Assembly (NCBI RefSeq): GCF_963966145.1
Contig: NC_091048.1
Location: 868,001 to 932,000 of the forward strand
Source of the DNA: Tenebrio molitor
Taxonomy: Eukaryota; Arthropoda; Insecta; Coleoptera; Tenebrionidae
DNA: 64,000 bases
Direction: 5' to 3'
Shown: piece after piece, positions 43,875 through 56,259 of the stretch
Layout: each line of letters starts with the position of its first letter
Numbering within the stretch: the stretch's first letter is position 1
Program-made: the position numbers and the translations under genes
The notes under the pieces: generated by a model
What the model was told of the DNA's origin: nothing
Database searches by the model: none
The model's input: only the letters and a program-made list of their open reading frames with translations

Positions 43875-44656
43875 CCAGCATAAAAACGCATTTTTTAATT
43901 TGTAAATAATCTTAGTATAATGACGATATCAAAAAAAAGCTTGTTAAAGTAGAAAGGATTATTAAAAAAATCTGTTCAACACGGATTTAAAAAAAATATA
44001 TATATCAAATTGCTTTCATCCAGTATGTTTGGTTTTCAACGAGCTATATAATCTAACAATAACTTCATTGTCTTCTCTACTCGGTCATTGATTTATCAAA
44101 TTGATTCAAATTATAGCACTGAGGTACTGCTGTATCCTATTTTCAACAATTATTACTTTAATAATTTTACTTAACTTAAAAAGTAAGTACAATGTTTCGG
44201 TAACCTGGTTGCTGTAGCTTTTGTTATTAGGTTACTACGGGATTATGCAAAAACTAAAAGGACTAACTTCTCGTATTTTTTCAACGTTTTAAATAAAGTT
44301 TAGAACTACAGGTCTATAGCATTTCCACCAATAGAATCGTATTTTTTAAATTAAGTTACGTAACAAAATGTAACAAAAAGTACCGAAACGAGTAAATTCC
44401 ATTTGAAACAAGAATACATTAACTGAATGCGTTAACTTCAAACTTTACTTGACAATGATTATTATTGTTCTGTTTTTGATTGCATACAGTTTCGTTGTAT
44501 CTACATACCGTAGAAAATATTTTATATTCATTTATATTTACCTAAGAATTAATTTAAATTTTCGCGCCATTTTTAACGCGTAGTAATTTAATCTAATAAG
44601 TAATAACTATTCTGTCAACGAAAGAATCAGTATGAATACTAAAATGCATTCACGTT
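43875..44656. other. AT-rich spacer, nothing recognised
   Basis: No gene or repeat seen. Confidence 0.6.
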
Positions 44657-44657
44657 C

Positions 44658-44936
44658 TTTTGGCATAATGGAGGACATGGAAATTTTGCATTTAATTTGG
44701 TAGTAAAGCTGTCTGTTGAATTAAGTTATGTTTTTCTAAGTTTGAGGTTATAAAGAGCATCAATTTCCAGTGCATTGTTTTCAGTTTTACTAGTTTGCAA
44801 TAAAAGAATACTCACACATCGCGGGAAATTCAGCAACATGTTATGTTCACTTTGATAGGGCTGCATGTCAGGCGGAAATCAAACAGTGTGTCCAATGTTA
44901 CAAAAATTAATCATGGCCTCCCATTATGCCAAAACA
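44658..44936. mobile_element. Probable TIR element, TTTTGGCATAATGG ends
   Basis: TTTTGGCATAATGGAGGACA on the left is matched by GGCCTCCCATTATGCCAAAA on the right, with one-base gaps. The target duplication is unclear. About 280 bp, non-coding. Confidence 0.6.
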
Positions 44937-47480
44937 AGGTGAACGCTGTTTAGTGTTTACACAAGACATGTTAGACATATTTAGTGGACATTTTTCTTAT
45001 ACATACATATTATTTATTTTAAAATTTTCATGTGCTTTAAACTTTTCAAATATTTATGTCTATGAGCAAAATACAGGGTCGGGCATTGTATACGTGCACG
45101 ACTTCTAATCAAATAAAACTGTCGAAATTTTATATACCTAACTAGGTAATTATTGATAAGGTATATTTGAGAATTTTTAATTTTTTTTTGTTAACGCAGG
45201 CCGTAACAATTTGGTTACTTTTCTCGTATTAACTGTTAATTTACCTATAAAGTTTTTGCACTAAATGAATCTGTAACTGCTAGCGCATCAAACCCTGGTG
45301 GCACAATTACAAATTTTGACTTGGTTAGCTAAATAATTCGCTTTTTTATTTAAACGCAAACCTGATGCTTGATTTATGGCCCAAATGGAATAATTTGCCA
45401 ACAAAAGGACCATTCACTACTCGCCGCCCGTTTTGAGTCTCTTATTTACACCTTTGCCATAAAATTGACAATTCCCATTGTCACCTAAATTTACAACAGC
45501 ACAAGGAGCAAGACATAAATAAAAATGTAAAATTGCGTTTAATTCAAAACTAATTGGTATTTTTTCCGCCGATTTCGTAAATAATTATGAGAACTGAACC
45601 TGGGTAGGTTAGTATAAAAATCAGAATTTGACTTTTTGGTAAAAAACATATTTACTGGGAAGTCTTATTTCACTATGTTATTACAAAACTTTCACTTCAA
45701 AAGGTTGTTTCTTTTAATTATTGACCGTCAGGCAAGTGAAAAAAAGTCAAAATTAACAAATAAGCTTATTACCACCGAAAATTTTATTGTATTTGTGCTG
45801 CGCACTTGAACTCTGTAAATATTTCTTTCCAACTCCTTCTGTTTCCAGAACATCTAGATTAAATACCTGTAACGTAACGATGTTATTTTACTTTTACGAA
45901 GAATATGACACTAAATAACATTCTTTATTTGCGCTTTATACCAACCTTCACCTGTCCCTGAAAAGCATGTCTTTCTTCTGGTTCTATAAATATTTCTTTG
46001 GGATTTTTAGCGTATACACTTTTGTTAACGATACTCCAAGGTAAACCGTCAGCTGAAACGTTTCAGCCGAAGTCTCGATCGACCAAATGCGAAAATCCCA
46101 ATACGAAAACAACATAAAAACCAAACACTAGTTTATAAAAAAAAATTGAGCCTCGGCCAATGTACACAAAAGGTTTTATAATTGACCCTAAATCAAGGCT
46201 GCCTCTATTCTCGAATCTATTTATTTATCGGTGTGTCTATTTTGCGCTTTTGCGGATATTTGTGTCACAAAATAACACTTTGCGACGCATTTCTGAGTCT
46301 GCGAAGCTGTGTAAATAAGAAAAATGATGAACGTAGTCAGAATCCGGGTCTGGACGACGCCGCAAAAATTATTTTGATCCCCACTTGAAATCGCAAAAAA
46401 GCATATTTCCCTCTTTCACCAGCTAATATATTTGATTCGTGGTGGCTGGAATTCCGCGGAATGGGGAACGGCGCCGGGGTCCGACGCGTGGGCCGGCGCT
46501 ATTAATTCTCGACGGAGGAATGATATACAGCGGTCGACGATTATGTTTTAATCGATCTAATCTGGTCTAGATTCCTCTGGACTCGGCTCCTGTTGCATTC
46601 CGTACAGAAGAATCACCGAAATGACCTTGCATCTGTACTTGCATCCTCGGCTTGCCAAAAATCTTTACCCTGACCTACCACCAATGCAACCTGCAAGTGC
46701 AACTAATCAAATTTTATCTCGTACCGGTTTGTCTCAATTCTGAGAAGTCTGTCTTTTAAACAAATTCTAATCGCATGGAAATTTATTGTTTGCAGACTCC
46801 TTGCGGTTTAAGTCAAGGTTATCACTCAGACGACTTAACTACATATTTGCAATTTGTTAAGACGTTCACGGTTCACGCCAAGACGTCTAGTTACTCATTT
46901 GAAAGTTACACCTTCTAGACTGATTAGAATTCACAAGCATCTATTCGGGAACAATCTACATTCTGATTTCCAAAAATGGGTGCACACTATTTGACTATTT
47001 ATAGAGTTTGGCTAAGACACTTGGCACCCTCTAGTTAGAGAGGTGAACCTGGTAAAACGAAATATAGCGTTGTTGCTGTATTTTTATCTGATGAGACAAA
47101 AATCGTATTTGTGTTATATTGTAGTTCTTGTCTGGAATTATTCTGATTATAAATTTAGCGTTGCAATATAAATTATTTGAACTGGTTGGGAGCAAAGCCA
47201 ACGACGAGAAACCTGTTAAATCCGGAACTGCTTGATTTCGTGGGTTCTGATTATTTAATGAAATGAATATTTTGATCTTTGAGGTTTTGGTTTCCGTTGT
47301 TTGAGATTAGGTACACAAACACAATGTTTGCATTATGTGACATACTTAATAACGTTCCTTTGACAAGGGCATGCGAACAAATTTCTCAGTAATTAATTAC
47401 GGTAGGCATTACCTGTACGTACTGAAGTAAAATTTGGTAAATATAATACATAGTACATTATATCATTAAGAGTAGAAGTG
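44937..47480. other. Unique DNA with a CG-rich island near 46.45 kb
   Basis: No gene supported. Between about 46,430 and 46,530 the sequence is unusually G/C-rich for this window (AACGGCGCCGGGGTCCGACG, GGGCCGGCGC) and is followed by TAAT and ATCGAT words. It could be a conserved regulatory element; no coding frame is evident. Confidence 0.4.
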
Positions 47481-47558
47481 AGTCTTTTTGTGGCTAGCCC
47501 AGAAATTGAAGACCGAAACGCAGTTGAGGCCGACAACTGGGTGAGGCACAAAAAGACC
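47481..47558. repeat. Imperfect hairpin, CTTTTTGTG type
   Basis: GTCTTTTTGTGGCTAGCCCAG pairs with CTGGGTGAGGCACAAAAAGAC, but the middle about 35 bp is not paired. To stay within short motifs: outer words are GTCTTTTTGTG and CACAAAAAGAC. Confidence 0.7.
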
Positions 47559-48034
47559 TTCAACTCTGAATGAAATATACTAGGTATTTTATCTTCAAGC
47601 GGATCACAAAAAAAAAATCGAACATGAACTCACTTATTTATTTTTCTTTTTCTGCAGTTACAATCTTAAAATTTTTTGTACTCATAGCCTTGAAAGCAAC
47701 GCTTCCAACATTCAACGCTCGCTCCGAAACGAATGCTTCCCGGTCGACTCGAATGTAAAAATTGCAAAAAACACTAGCCCTTTGAGGCATTCAAAAAAAA
47801 TCTGTCTTGATAATAATAAAATTTAGGTCATAAAATACAACTTCCCTGGGTTTTCCTCCATTAAAACATTACGGTAAGATTTATAATCGTTGAAAATTGT
47901 TCCTACAAAATTCACAAATTATTGCAAAAATTGAAATATCAAGTGAAGCAATTGTTTCCAACAACTGCCTACTTGGTTTTATGTTCGTTTATGTTTAATG
48001 TATTAAAACAAAAAAATTTAATTTAATTTTCGTA
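47559..48034. other. AT-rich spacer, nothing recognised
   Basis: One 62-codon frame of low complexity; nothing else. Confidence 0.6.
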
Positions 48035-48185
48035 CAAAAAATATTGTACGAACCACTTGCGTGAAGACATCTTCCGTTCATTCGCGCTTTAATTAAAGGC
48101 ACTCGCTCCTTCGTCGCTCGTGCTTTAAAAAATGCGCTCATGCGGGAACATCGTCTTCCCGCATTTGGTTCGTAAATAACTATTA
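48035..48185 (-). repeat. Hairpin of the shared-end family, copy A of the GTTCGTA type
   Basis: Palindrome from GTACGAACCACTTGCG to GCATTTGGTTCGTA with inner GAAGACATCTTCC / GGGAACATCGTCTTCC and central CACTCGCTCC / TCGTGC words. Outer ends CAAAAAATATTGTACGAAC (48,035-48,053) and GTAAATAACTATTA (48,172-48,185) are the complements of those at 56,112-56,259, so it lies in the opposite orientation to that copy. Confidence 0.85.
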
Positions 48186-49414
48186 AAGCACTAGTAATTT
48201 CTACTTCCCTTGTTATTGGTACTTGAAGTTTCGATAATATTAGTAAAGTATACAATGCTATCCAATCTATCCGATGTATTTCTACAAATTTCCACGTAAA
48301 ACTTTCCCAAAATGGTGAATGATCGCGATTTGTAATTTTGGGTATCCTGAACTTTTACAACGATAGCAGAGCCCCAATCTTCGATATCTCTCATTGTCAA
48401 ATTGGTGAATTCATCGCATCACAAGCGTCGATCAGACATACACCCCTCTTGGGATCTCAGGAATTTTATCTTTGTAGTCAGATACTTTTCATTGTGGTGA
48501 TTCATGAGCATTATTGTACATACACAATTTAATCATACACTTTTCGGGATTTTGGTGGAACTAGATCCCACATAGTTTGCCGCAATCTGCGTCAATTTCA
48601 ATTCTTTCTAGGAACGCGGAATCCATATCGGCCCCGGACTTCAGTTATTTGCTAAATATGTATAACAAAAATTATCAAAACGTGAATAGCAAACGATTAC
48701 AACTTACAGCTCTTTACTTTTTAACAGTGAACGGTTATCTTGCGTTATTTTTTAATTTTGATATCATGGCATCTGTCATCTGTATTCACGCCATGGACAC
48801 GCCCACAACGGCCCTACAACGACGGCTCGTGATAGATCATAGAGAAATCGGTTAAATATTGGGTAATAACTGGGTTATTTCGCTTTTTTAGAGGCTTTTC
48901 TTTAATAGGGGTAATTTAATTATTACATATTTCGTGTAATTGATAAATAAATCGTGCCAAATACTTCAAATGACCTTACAATTGACCCGGTCGAGCCGCC
49001 TGTGGGACACTTCTACTCCTAGGACTTGAAGTACTTCTACTCCGCTCAGAAAAAAATGAAACTTTAACCGTGTTTATGGAGATGCACAAAGGCGCGATTT
49101 TCGACCGCTTGAAGATAAAAATTATAAATTGCTGTACCTATGCCATATTCGTGTGACATGTTTTCTAAACGAGAATGGTTGCATTTAGACTAGGTTTTGT
49201 CCTCTTTGCAGTAAGTTTATCTGTTTTTGAGCCATAATTGGAAATTTTATTTTATTACAGAAGTAACTTCAAAATCGTTGTAAAAGCTCTATTTTCGTGA
49301 ATTCCATTCCAAATACTTTCCAGATGTTTCTGAATTTAGCTCACCCCGTTTGGATCAGATTCGAGACAAAACATTCTTTGACCAAAATCAAAAGGCATTC
49401 CTTTTGGTCTAAAA
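48186..49414. other. Unique DNA, nothing recognised
   Basis: Overlapping short frames at 48,190-48,860 have no domain features. No paired repeats. Confidence 0.5.
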
Positions 49415-49416
49415 TA

Positions 49417-50030
49417 CAGGGTGTTCTCGAAGTTGACGCGTTCCTTGTAACACGAGGTATGTACTACACATTATTCTTAAGAATTTTAGCCTAAATCTTC
49501 TTAGTAAAATGTTTGTATTAACGGAGATAATTGATTGTATATTTTTATTGTTTTCTAAAATTTTAAGTCCGGTCCTGTCCATTTCTCCGCTGTACTCTCT
49601 ACGGCTGTACTAGATTAATAACTAACCTGGCCCAGAATGGTGTCTTTCCGGAAGTCGCTTTGCAATACTCTCTGGACGCTGCAGATGCATTCTGATAACG
49701 TGATAACATTGCCCATGCATTTGCAACATATCTGTGAGCTCATTATTTTCCTAATAATAAAGTCATTTCGACTAATTAGATGACAACTCTGACAGTAGTT
49801 TTGATTAACGTCCATGCTCATTTGATTTTTTTTTTTTGTTGATTCCAATTTCTAACAAATCAGCGCAAATTTGAGCAGGACCGGTTTCAAAAATTTCAAA
49901 AAAATTAACTTATTGTATCTTCATTGCCGTACACATTTTACTAAGGTGATTTTAGCTAAAATTCTTTAGAACAACGCATACTATCACTATCACATGTTAA
50001 AAGGTACGCCTCAACTTCGAAAACACCTTG
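49417..50030 (-). mobile_element. TIR element, CAGGGTGTTTTCGAAG family, copy 2
   Basis: A 614-bp copy of 13,262-13,700 in the opposite orientation; TA at 49,415-49,416 and 50,031-50,032. Ends CAGGGTGTTCTCGAAGTTGA and TCAACTTCGAAAACACCTTG. It has about 175 extra bases between roughly 49,575 and 49,735 (CTGTACTCTCTACGGCTGTA and on) that copy 1 lacks, so copy 1 may be a deletion form or this one may carry an insertion. Confidence 0.87.
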
Positions 50031-50032
50031 TA

Positions 50033-50472
50033 TGTTTTCTCCACCTAACTTCTTTTAAAATGGTTATAGAGTAATTCATTTTGGTTACTCGCAATTTTCT
50101 CGTTAGTTTCGATCATGTAGCCCACTTTAGGGGAACAACTGTCATCATTTAGGTTGAGTTCGAGACAAAAGAAACTTCAACAAAATTGAAAAGGTCCTGT
50201 TTGGGACCTTTAATAACTTCAGGTTGTCATAGTTAATGAAATGCAATTTGTATGCATGAGAATGTACCGAATGATCAACATTGGATGAAGCTTTTGAAGT
50301 AGTTTGGTACACATGAGCAGTTGGTAAAACGAAATTTGAAACAATAGTAAATTCATTTTTGTAATGACAAACTAAAGTTGCTAAATTTAGTAGCTTTTGT
50401 CTTGTGAACACACCGTTTTACCGCGAATTTGGGCTTTTAAAAAGTTAGGTTAAGGCCCACGTCATTTGCTTC
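50033..50472. other. AT-rich spacer, nothing recognised
   Basis: No gene or paired repeat seen. Confidence 0.6.
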
Positions 50473-50474
50473 TA

Positions 50475-50699
50475 ACGGGTGACTATTAAAATTTTCACTT
50501 GGAGTTGGCTTTGAACGAGTTTTTATATTTGCTGTTACTTTAGACACACGCAAGAACGAACGACAAATGTCACTCAGTACAATTGAAACATAACCTATAA
50601 TGTTAATTATAATGTCAAATTTGTCAGTGTCTAAGGTGCAACGTAAAACAAAGAATGATCCATAGCCAACCCTAAGTGAAAATTTTAATAGTCACCCGT
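50475..50699. mobile_element. TIR element, ACGGGTGACTATTAAAA family
   Basis: A 225-bp element with ends ACGGGTGACTATTAAAATTT and AAATTTTAATAGTCACCCGT; arms of about 37 bp reach GGAGTTGGCT and AGCCAACCC. TA at 50,473-50,474 and 50,700-50,701. A related end (ACGGGTGTTCAAAAATTGAC, then GAGTTGGCTATGG) without a partner is at about 58,924-58,975. Confidence 0.88.
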
Positions 50700-50701
50700 T
50701 A

Positions 50702-51377
50702 TAATTTTGTACTTTTTCATTACGTTTCCATTATCTCCCGTGATTATCTCCATGAGTAATTTCTTTTATTTTGTTGAAAACCTTTAAAATGTGCTGCTTC
50801 GTCTGCTTGCTTATGGGAAATTAATTCATTATGGCAGCGACAATAATATGACAATTTAAATCTTTGCCAACTATCTAGTTTTTATTTATTTTGTAAAAAA
50901 ATCTAACAAAAAAAAAGTTCCAGCTAGTTCGTCATTATAAAAATGAATCGATTATAAATATTAGGTTAATAATAACTGTCAAAGGTTAAGCTTAGAGGTT
51001 AAAGGTTAGTGTTTCTTGTGGCAACCAGCGTGGTAAGAAACAACGAATCGTTTATTATCAATAAATAATAATTATTAGTAATCATTTCAATTTTCAATAC
51101 AAAACAATGTTAACTGAATTTGAAAAATAAACAATAACACTACAAAAGATGTTGGAAATGTGATCCCTTTCTTGTGTATAAAGAATGTTTCGGCGTTTTA
51201 TATTATTGAACACATTTACAAGTATCTACATACTTCAGGCTTTGCTTCAGGGTTAATCCTGGTGACTGCATTTTGTATGACTTCCTTTAATTCTCTCAGA
51301 GTAGGAATTAAATTTTCTAAAATAGTAGATATTTTGTGTCAAGTTAGGGAATTGATTTCATATATCATATATCGTAC
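50702..51377. other. AT-rich spacer, nothing recognised
   Basis: A/T-rich unique DNA; no gene supported. Confidence 0.6.
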
Positions 51378-51742
51378 GTTCAAATGAAATCCTGGCGTGA
51401 GTAGGCGTTGGAAAAATTAAACCGTTTAGAACAGTGTAAAGTTTGAATTTCCCGCCGTTTGACACAAATGACATTTGTTTATGTTTAATCGGGACATAAT
51501 TGAACATGTTTGTTTTCAGCAAAGTATGCCCTTCCCTTAGATATTTGGTTCGAGAATAGGAATCGTTAAGTTATTCTATTTTTAATGTAAAACATTGCAA
51601 AGAAAGAAAAAAAGAAAGATTTTTTGGCTCTACTTTTTAGGTTAGCTGTCAACATGCTCCAATTAATCTACGCTTTAAAAAAGCACAACAATTGACGGTT
51701 TCCAGCGCCTTCCCAGCCCAGGATTCAGGATTTCATTTGAAC
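51378..51742 (+). mobile_element. TIR element, GTTCAAATGAAATCCTGG family, copy 1
   Basis: A 365-bp element with ends GTTCAAATGAAATCCTGG and CAGGATTTCATTTGAAC. The interior matches 59,942-60,308 in the opposite orientation over its whole length (for example AACATGTTTGTTTTCAGCAAAG and its complement, given here in part). Non-coding; the target duplication is not clear. Confidence 0.88.
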
Positions 51743-52920
51743 ACGATACTAACAACATTTTTTATCGAGCCATCTCATCTGTCAGTACAAAATTGAAATG
51801 CATATTAAACATTACAGTGTTGTCAACAGAAAATTAGTAAATAAAAACTTGTACCAATCCAAACAAGTTTTACCCGATGTTTGAAGACTGGGTAGAATGC
51901 ACGATACACTTAGAATGATGATAAAATGTCAGCCAATTTTCCATTTGCATACAATTATTTTAGATGCATTTTTGAAGGTGTAATGATGCCATTAAAGTAT
52001 TTTATGTCAATTTTTTCTACACATAACATTAAACTTTGTTATTAAATCATATTTTTATTCAATAAGTGTCTGGTTAGTTTTAAATTGATTGAATAACTTA
52101 TTGTATGTTAAATATGTATAAATAAATGTTAATGTTCATTTTCTGTTGTAGCAAAACATTCTACCACCACCCACCTAATAAATCTTTGGGATAAACACAC
52201 TTTTTAATAATTTGCACAGTTTTTCTCCTTACCTAGCATTATCTTCTAAACCTCATTGAATAATGAATAAATCAAAAAATTGGGAACCAAAACATAAACA
52301 ACTCTTTTGGCACAGTCGGTTCGACATCTGACGTCTTGAAATCCTGAGGGTGTTATCTTTTGCGTCATTAAATACACCAGTCCCACAAAAAAAGAAAATC
52401 AAGACGGATATGCCACATATCTGACGTGGCAAAGTTTTCAAAATAGATCCACGAAGTTATTTCAGTTCGGCAGATTTATTTTTGACCAGCTCTGCGAATA
52501 TGTACATGTTCATTGTGGTTGTTTATGCATTTCATTACAGTAATTTTTTTACGAATGGAAAGTCACGTATTCGACAGCGACGAGCTTATCGTTGCTTTTG
52601 TAGCTTCTGTTTTGAAATGGCGAGGGTAACGACCTTTCGTTTTTATTAATGGTATTAATACCTACCAACTAAATGAAAAATAATTCGAGAGTTGGTGATT
52701 TGATTAAGAAGAAGAGTAGAGCATGAATGGAAGAGTGAGTGGCGTCCCCACGCGGTTGATACAGCAAAGTTGACAGTCCCCTGCGTGCTTGTCCCACGGG
52801 TGCGGCCAAGGGACACCAGAGGGCGCACTGCTTCATGGAATTGCGACAAATCTATTTGAAATAGATTGGCGCCCAAGTTGAGCAACATGAAACTGGATAG
52901 TTTGTCAGTCGCGCATCAAC
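51743..52920. other. Spacer upstream of the integrin exon, possible promoter side
   Basis: No gene. Around 52,730-52,900 the DNA is less A/T-rich, which may be part of the upstream control region of the integrin gene, though I see no defined motif. Confidence 0.4.
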
Positions 52921-53076
52921 TTGGGTAATGTAAAGAGCGCGAAGTATAATTTGAAACATGTACACTGCCGATTTTTAGTTGTAAGCCGATCTCGCCCTTT
53001 CTTCCATTTTTTGTATGATGACGTTAACGAACCGATCGAATTTTTGCTAACTCTGACTGGTTAAAAATTAGTTAAG
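52921..53076 (+). promoter_or_regulatory. Putative 5' leader of the integrin alpha gene
   Basis: Directly upstream of the integrin start codon. An in-frame TAA at 53,062-53,064 shows that the ATG at 53,077 is the first usable start in this frame unless an upstream intron intervenes. The transcription start cannot be fixed by eye. Confidence 0.35.
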
Positions 53077-53252
53077 ATGTGTCAGTGCAAATTGTGCGTG
53101 TTGTGTGTTGTTTTATGTTTTTGCGTGTACGCAGTGACCACATTTAACGTCGATAGTTACAACTATGCCCTGTACGAGGGCCGCACTTTCGACGGACGTG
53201 ACCCCATGTTTGGTTTCAGCATGGCACTCCACCGAGAAGGAAACCGCGGATG
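53077..53252 (+). CDS. Integrin alpha subunit, first coding exon
   Basis: The ATG at 53,077 (A at -3) opens 58 codons plus two bases, ending GGA TG at a donor GTAAGT (53,253 on), so the intron is in phase 2 and the split codon would be TGG. Residues 1 to about 20 form a signal peptide with an unusually Cys-rich core. The mature start FNVDSYNYALYEGRTF, then DPMFGFSMALHREGNRGW, has the layout of the N terminus of integrin alpha chains: a short first strand beginning FN[LV]D, then [MY]FG[FY]S[MV]ALH at the first blade of the beta-propeller, normally followed by a W-x-[LV]VGAP segment in the next exon. Integrin alpha chains are type I membrane receptors for extracellular matrix that pair with a beta chain. 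The exact orthologue (PS1, PS2 or PS3-like) cannot be told from this exon, so I give no symbol. No second exon is seen to the window end. Confidence 0.78.
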
Positions 53253-56111
53253 GTAAGTTTTGCTTTAGTGTAAACCTACCCGTTCCAAAAATAGTGAATG
53301 AGACCAGCGTTAAATTTAAATCAGATTTTTATTAGTTGATTGTTTAATTCGCAGCCTTCGCGAGCAATTCGAGAGTTTTGTCGCAAAATTGCTTTCGGTG
53401 ACCTTTCGGACGCCGTCTGTCGCGCAGATGTCGGGGTTGGGGCCACCCCTCGTGGAACACGTGTTGTGGCGACTTTTTTCCGCATTTTTAGCGGAGAATC
53501 TGTCGTACAGGAAGTCGAAAGTCGATAGCTTCAAAATAATCAACTTTTGATAAAAACGATTTGTTGTGGAAGTTTTACGATTCGGGGGAAGCCACTTTAG
53601 CAGTGTCCAGCTGGGCCCAGTGATAACAGGTGCTGATGCTTCGGCTATTCTTCTCAGGTGTTAAATACGATTTTATGGCCTTGCATCATTACCAATATTT
53701 ACAGTGTGTCGCAACGTCGCCTGCGGCCGTGCGAGGTGTTGCCAAAGACATCATTTTAGCGCCAATGTTTTGCAAATTCGGTACATCCCCGGGGCATCAT
53801 CACTATTCTAAAACTGACGCTTTTCGACATTGCACGACGAATCAAATTGTAATTTCGTCGCATGACGAGAGTAAGTTTTTACGATTCCTCTAAAGAGTCT
53901 AAAGTAGTCGACATTCTTTCTCTTTCACGGAATGGACTTTATAAAAATGACTGTTGTAGGTATGAGATCGAGTATATGATAAAGGTGTTTGTTTGACGAT
54001 TTTTAAAATTCTAATCGTGTTGTTGAAGCTAGATTCAAGGTCGAACCAACAATAAAGCTTCTAATCAAAACAAAATAGATTTTTATTTCATCCGGACAGG
54101 AAAGTGCAGTCTTGTTTTACTTTTTTCATTTGCATAAATTCTGAAGTAGTCTTGAATGCAACAAAATATGTTATTTATTAAGTGTTGCTTATTATCCTTC
54201 AACTAGCATTCGCTAAAGTTCTTGGAAAAATAAACGGGAAAAATGTAGATTGCTGTTTTCTTATTGTGCAAATATTTAATGTGTTTATATCCCCACAAAA
54301 GAAAAAGATAAACAAAACAGAGACTTTACACAATCACTCATTTCTATTTGTTCTATTTGTTCATGTGGTGTTCCCCAGGGTTCCGATTATGATCCTCTGC
54401 TATACAAAATTGTATGTTGAATTTGTCAAGAAGTTCATAATTTTTTCTTTATTCCATTTTTTCACTTTGAACCAATTAAGCAGTATCTCAGAGTTACTAC
54501 TGCTCTTAGTATTATTTATTAAGAACTGGTGTCCCTCGAAGACACCCTCCAGAAGGGGCACTTCCTGGACCTAACGGCACTCCATTCCACTGTCATCTGC
54601 CATTTCAAGCAGACATGCTTTATAGCCTCACATCTTAACTCTCCATCTTAAGGCGGTTTAATGCAGTTATTCAAGTGTCTACAAGATTTAGAAGATACAG
54701 TGATGGAAATCGTAAATTACGGTGTCTTATGGGCGCGCTGACTAAAAGACGGCCCCTTCCCAGCTGCCGTTGTAACACGCTCTGCTTTAGCTCTTCCGGA
54801 TCGGAGTCTTTGTGCAAAGCCGCAAAACCGACTTTCCTGCTAGTCAGAAAGGGAGAAATATGTCTTGTGGGTCACTTGTGGTATTAATGTCAGTGCAATT
54901 TCCTGGTTGAGGTGGGCTAATGTTGATTCGTCGTCGATTGGTTATTCTGCGGTGATGCAAGACGTCCTAATCCAGATTAGTGTTTGTAAAGATTGTGTGA
55001 TATCATCAAATAAAAATTGCCGTAAGGTGGTAGAGTATATTACAAGGTAAAGAGAACAAGGTGAGGCTGAAGCAGATATAAGAATGACACTCGAGTTGCG
55101 TTCATTGTGTGAAAATAGACAGTAAAATGATTTAACTCCAAGTCTAAATGTTAATTAATTCGGTGTAACGGAGGAATTTTAAGTAAGAGTGAATATTAAT
55201 TTTTAAAAATGTTGCCAAAGAAGACAAACTGGACGCACGATTTCTATTAATTTCATGTTATACAATGTACAAAAAAATAATTTGTGGTGTTTTTAAGACG
55301 TATTATTATCGTAGAAACTGATTTTTCGTTGAGGTTATGTTTAGTTGTCAAAACTAGCACGTATGAATTAAGTTACAACGTACGAAGTAACGATTGAAAT
55401 GAAAACTTCTTGATCGGGCCTTACATAATAAAACTGAAAAACTATATTTACAGACAGCAATAAGTATATTTCTTAAGTTTATTTTTCCTAGAAGATAACA
55501 TCAAAGAATTGACTTCACTGACGTTACAATATGAGTCATGTATATTCAATTATGTAATAATGTAATGTGGATAAGAAATATCGACAACGTTAAGAATAAA
55601 GCAAAGAAAACTGCGAATTTTTTTTTTTTAAATTTTTTTTTGCTATTTGTATCAAGACATTTTTCAGTGATTTTTGACAAATAAAATAAATTTTATCCAT
55701 TATATAAAATTCTTTTTGGCGCTGATGGTAGAAAGGATAAATACCTGGTGCTTTGGTATTTGAACAAAGCTTTGCATATGCTTTCGTAGTTTCTTGACCT
55801 TTCAGATATTTGTAGAAATTATTGGAAAACTTGAAAACGCTCAAATTTCTTTTTCAATTTGACAAAATGTGGAAACATTTATTTATTTTTGGTAAATTAA
55901 ATAAAAGTAAACAGTGCAGATACCCTATCTGACAAAAAATTGTAAATATTTGAAAGCCATGAATAATGTAATAAGAAAAAAAAAAAAATTAAAATGAACC
56001 AGTTAAAATTTAACTAAATAAACACAGAAGTTAGCGATATTCAAAGAAACGAAAGAATTTTTAAAAATATTACCCAAGGAAGATAGGTACTAAAAATGAA
56101 GTACGAGTAAA
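53253..56111 (+). other. Likely intron 1 of the integrin gene, first part
   Basis: Begins with GTAAGTTTTG. Frames at 53,340-53,528, 53,630-53,893 and 54,182-54,574 lack integrin repeats (no FG-GAP or Ca-binding DxDxDG motif), and none joins in phase to a TG/G codon. The stretch 53,340-53,540 is CG-richer and may be regulatory. No long repeat found. Confidence 0.45.
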
Positions 56112-56259
56112 TAATAGTTATTTACGAAATAAGTGCGAGAAGACATTTTTCGCGCATGAGCGCATTAATTGAGGCACGAGCGACGAAGGGCCGAGTGCTT
56201 CATTTGCGCGAATGTGCCGAATACGTCATTCCGCATCGAAGTTCGTACAATATTTTTTG
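56112..56259 (+). repeat. Hairpin of the shared-end family, copy B of the GTTCGTA type
   Basis: Outer ends TAATAGTTATTTAC (56,112-56,125) and GTTCGTACAATATTTTTTG (56,241-56,259). Between them AAGTGCGAGAAGACATTTTT and CATGAGCGCATTAATTGAGG pair loosely with TTCATTTGCGCGAATG and later words around the centre GCACGAGCGACGAAGGGCCG. The other copy (48,035-48,185) lies in the opposite orientation. Confidence 0.82.

Noticed and set aside
53340..53540. Second integrin exon
   Set aside because: The GVGATPRGT reading looked tempting, but the possible acceptor would create a TGA at the split codon and there is no FG-GAP continuation.
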